Below, piece by piece: positions 61,836 through 64,000 of a stretch of 64,000 nt of DNA. The stretch spans positions 186,001-250,000 of the forward strand of contig NZ_LT700192.1 in assembly GCF_900155425.1 (NCBI RefSeq), in the 5' to 3' direction. The DNA comes from Parabacteroides massiliensis. Lineage in GTDB: Bacteria > Bacteroidota > Bacteroidia > Bacteroidales > Tannerellaceae. A program made the position numbers and the translations under genes. Under the pieces are notes generated by a model. It made no database searches. It saw only the letters and a program-made list of their open reading frames with translations, and had not been told where the DNA came from. Each line of letters opens with the position of its first letter. The stretch's first letter is position 1.

Positions 61836-64000
61836 TTAATTACTTGATTGTTTGGAGGAAATTATTCCGTTGTTATTATACAAGAGCTTTTTCTTTATAA
61901 GTATCCGGATTGCCTCTTCCATTATGGCATCCATATTGGCTCCTTTACGGCTGAATCCGAGAACTTGCGATGTGACCTTTTTCAAGTCCTCCAGCGGCAT
62001 GGAAAACTGTTGTTCGATGACATAAAGAGTTGCATTCATGACTTCAATGATAGGGATGTCCTGAATATCACGATTGGAATTTATCCGGTACGAGGTGTAA
62101 TTTTGGGCAGCCTTTTTATCTATCCAATAAGTCTTTGTTTCGTTCGACAAAGGGTCTTTATAAACATTTGTCAACTGTGAATCGACTATAGTCTGCAAGC
62201 GTGAAGTGATTCTTGGAATATTCCATATTTGCAAAATACGTTTGTATAACAGAGTGTTTGTCACTGGCTGTTCTACGGATATTATTTTTCTCAATTGTTT
62301 CTTGACTAATGCAGGTGAGGATATGATGAGATCTATATCCGTTTTTTTCTTGATTACCGGCAGATCGGCAAAGATATATTCCTTTTCTCTTTTGTTTACC
62401 AATTCCAAAACAGGTTCGTCTGCGATACTGAATGACTTATATGTATTTGTGGATACAGCCGGGCGCATCGAGCTGTTTTCTTGTTGCAACGTCTCCAATT
62501 TTTCAGTGATTCTATCCAATACTTGCTCTTTGTTCTCAAACCAGTCGATGGACCATATCCGTATAATATTCCAATGTAGCATGTTTAACACTCCTGGCTG
62601 AACTATTTCTCTGTCGCGAGTTGTTTTTGTCTCGTAGTAATTCTTTCCGTCGCACAAAATTCCCAGTAAATATTGATCTTTATTCCGAGGGTTGATAATT
62701 GCCAGATCAACCTTGAAATTCGAGCGTCCGACAAATGTGTTTACGGTGTATCCTCTGTTCTCCAGTTCTTGGGCGATCAGGTTCACTAAATCGTTTGTTG
62801 GAATACGTTTTGTTTGCATTGTGGAAATGAGCGTTGTCCCGCGTTCGGCAAAATCCAAGAATTTCTTCAAACCTTCAACACCTTTTGCTTTTGAGCGTTT
62901 CAGGTCGATTTGTTCGGGATGCAGAGTGGAGAAAATGATCATCTCATAGCGAGCACGTGAAACAGCGACATTCAAACGTCGTTCGCCTCCCTGGTTATTT
63001 AAAGGACCGAAATTCATTGATACATTCCCGTTTTTGTCGGGACCGTATCCGATAGAGAAAAGGATAACGTCGCGTTCGTCACCTTGTACATTTTCAAGAT
63101 TCTTAATGAAGATGGGTTCATGGCATTGGAATGCTTTTTGTTCTAATTCCGGATATTTACTCATTTCTTCCAGTAGCAGGTCTTCGATCAGGTTTTGTTG
63201 AACCTGGCTGAAAGAAATGACACCGATGCTTTTTCCGGAAAGTTCCGGGTCTTGCAGACGGCGAATGATTTCTTTTACAATGGCATCAGCTTCCTCCCGG
63301 TTACAACGTGTATATCCTTTGTCGTAAATACCATCTACATAGATAAGTTTAATTTTTGAAATCCGGTCGTCAACAGATGGAAAAGTATGGAGTTTGCCTT
63401 CATAGTACTGAGAGTTGCTGAATGCAATCAGGCTTTCGTGCTTGCTACGGTAATGCCAGGTAAGATAGCGCGATGGCATGGACAACGAGATACAATCGTC
63501 CAAGATGCTTTCCATGTCATCAAATTCGGCCTCCTCATCGTCTACTTGTGAGGATGAAAAGAAGTTGGTGGGAGGCATTTGTTTTGGATCGCCCACAACT
63601 ACGAGCGAGTTGCCTCTGGCTATGGCACCTACCGCTTCGCAAGTCGGCATTTGGGAAGCTTCATCAAAAATTACTAAATCAAATTTATCTTTGTCTAAAT
63701 CAATATATTGGGCGACCGAAATCGGACTCATCAACATGCAAGGACATAGTTTGGAAAGTAAAGTAGGAATCTGATCGATAATTCTTCGAATGGATGTTCC
63801 TCGTCCTCCGTTAGAGATATTTCGTTTCAGAATGCCCATTTCAGAATTGGAAGCCACCTCCATGGTAAGAGAAGGCATACGAGCTGCCAGTCTGCAATAG
63901 AGCTCTTTTTTGCTTAACTCTTGGAAGTCGGAAGCCAGTGTTTTATATTTGTTTATCATCTCTTCGAACAACAGACCGTTGAACATTTGTAACGACTTGT
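61836..64000 (-). CDS. SF1 helicase-nuclease-DUF3320 protein, C-terminal part (5' end beyond right edge)
   Basis: 721 codons are visible and the frame stays open to the window end. The C-terminal RecA half has DLVIFDEASQMP (motif II), VVVGDPKQMPPTNF (III), WHYRSKHESLI (IV), NVQGDERDVILFSIGYG (V) and NVAVSRARYEM (VI). A Vsr-like PD-(D/E)XK nuclease domain follows, with FKVDLAI and LLGILCDGKNYYE. A DUF3320-type domain ends the protein. The Walker A segment lies outside. Family knowledge: proteins with DUF4011-helicase-Vsr architecture of this kind are listed among candidate antiphage genes (Hhe in PADLOC). Defence is inference; the downstream neighbours are ordinary metabolic genes. Confidence 0.88.
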   Translation of the reverse strand, partial: KSLQMFNGLLFEEMINKYKTLASDFQELSKKELYCRLAARMPSLTMEVASNSEMGILKRNISNGGRGTSIRRIIDQIPTLLSKLCPCMLMSPISVAQYIDLDKDKFDLVIFDEASQMPTCEAVGAIARGNSLVVVGDPKQMPPTNFFSSSQVDDEEAEFDDMESILDDCISLSMPSRYLTWHYRSKHESLIAFSNSQYYEGKLHTFPSVDDRISKIKLIYVDGIYDKGYTRCNREEADAIVKEIIRRLQDPELSGKSIGVISFSQVQQNLIEDLLLEEMSKYPELEQKAFQCHEPIFIKNLENVQGDERDVILFSIGYGPDKNGNVSMNFGPLNNQGGERRLNVAVSRARYEMIIFSTLHPEQIDLKRSKAKGVEGLKKFLDFAERGTTLISTMQTKRIPTNDLVNLIAQELENRGYTVNTFVGRSNFKVDLAIINPRNKDQYLLGILCDGKNYYETKTTRDREIVQPGVLNMLHWNIIRIWSIDWFENKEQVLDRITEKLETLQQENSSMRPAVSTNTYKSFSIADEPVLELVNKREKEYIFADLPVIKKKTDIDLIISSPALVKKQLRKIISVEQPVTNTLLYKRILQIWNIPRITSRLQTIVDSQLTNVYKDPLSNETKTYWIDKKAAQNYTSYRINSNRDIQDIPIIEVMNATLYVIEQQFSMPLEDLKKVTSQVLGFSRKGANMDAIMEEAIRILIKKKLLYNNNGIISSKQSSN

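Noticed and set aside
1-64000. CRISPR arrays, insertion sequences, prophage or rRNA genes
   Set aside because: No regularly spaced repeats, transposase or integrase motifs, phage structural genes or rRNA sequence were seen on either strand.

Overview
The window is chromosomal DNA from a Bacteroidales bacterium, most likely Parabacteroides or a close relative. The reasons are a SusC-type TonB-dependent transporter, two hybrid two-component systems (HTCS), secreted GH2 and GH3 enzymes, promoters with the Bacteroidota -7 box TAnnTTTG instead of a sigma70 -10, few clear Shine-Dalgarno sites, and phenylalanyl-tRNA synthetase genes (pheS, pheT) at separate places. I saw no prophage, insertion sequence, CRISPR array or rRNA operon.

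Region 1 (1-18.1 kb) is a polysaccharide utilization locus. It holds the 5' part of a SusC gene that runs off the left edge, HTCS-1, a GH2 glycosidase, a leftward pair (GH2 plus a protein made only of GH35-type C-terminal domains), and HTCS-2 translationally coupled to a CPA2 cation/proton antiporter. The promoters of susC and of both GH2 genes share one layout: two 13-bp half-sites repeated at a 21-bp period, with the inner one ending exactly 24 nt before the -7 box. I read this as the HTCS operator. The two HTCS have almost the same DNA-binding domain.

Region 2 (18.1-31.6 kb) holds glycogen branching enzyme, mannose-6-phosphate isomerase, a PA14-containing GH3 lipoprotein, a small lipoprotein, trmD, pheT, a YebC-family protein, a small outer-membrane barrel and a beta-propeller protein.

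Region 3 (31.7-47.6 kb) is mostly envelope and housekeeping: an outer-membrane barrel receptor, a DUF6483-like protein, a periplasmic cyclophilin, an AspT/YidE-type transporter, a TamB-like giant, tsaD-pncC, and a leftward run EamA transporter-pheS-crcB-nth-membrane protein.

Region 4 (47.6-59.3 kb) starts with a NikR-like regulator that has lost three of the four nickel ligands. It is followed by a TonB-dependent receptor, panB, cobyrinate diamide synthase and corrinoid adenosyltransferase, which together suggest metal or corrinoid handling. Then come an M20 dipeptidase, a DEAD-type helicase and two purine-salvage genes (deaminase and phosphorylase), a Tat-exported SGNH hydrolase, and tRNA-Gly(GCC), tRNA-Leu(CAG) and tRNA-Leu(GAG).

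Region 5 (59.3-64 kb) holds, leftward, the C-terminal part of a large SF1 helicase-nuclease-DUF3320 protein that enters from the right edge, an SDR oxidoreductase and an APC amino-acid permease.

Two intergenic regions about 29 kb apart (18221-18311 and 47696-47785) carry the same roughly 90-bp element in opposite orientation. I cannot assign it to a known class.
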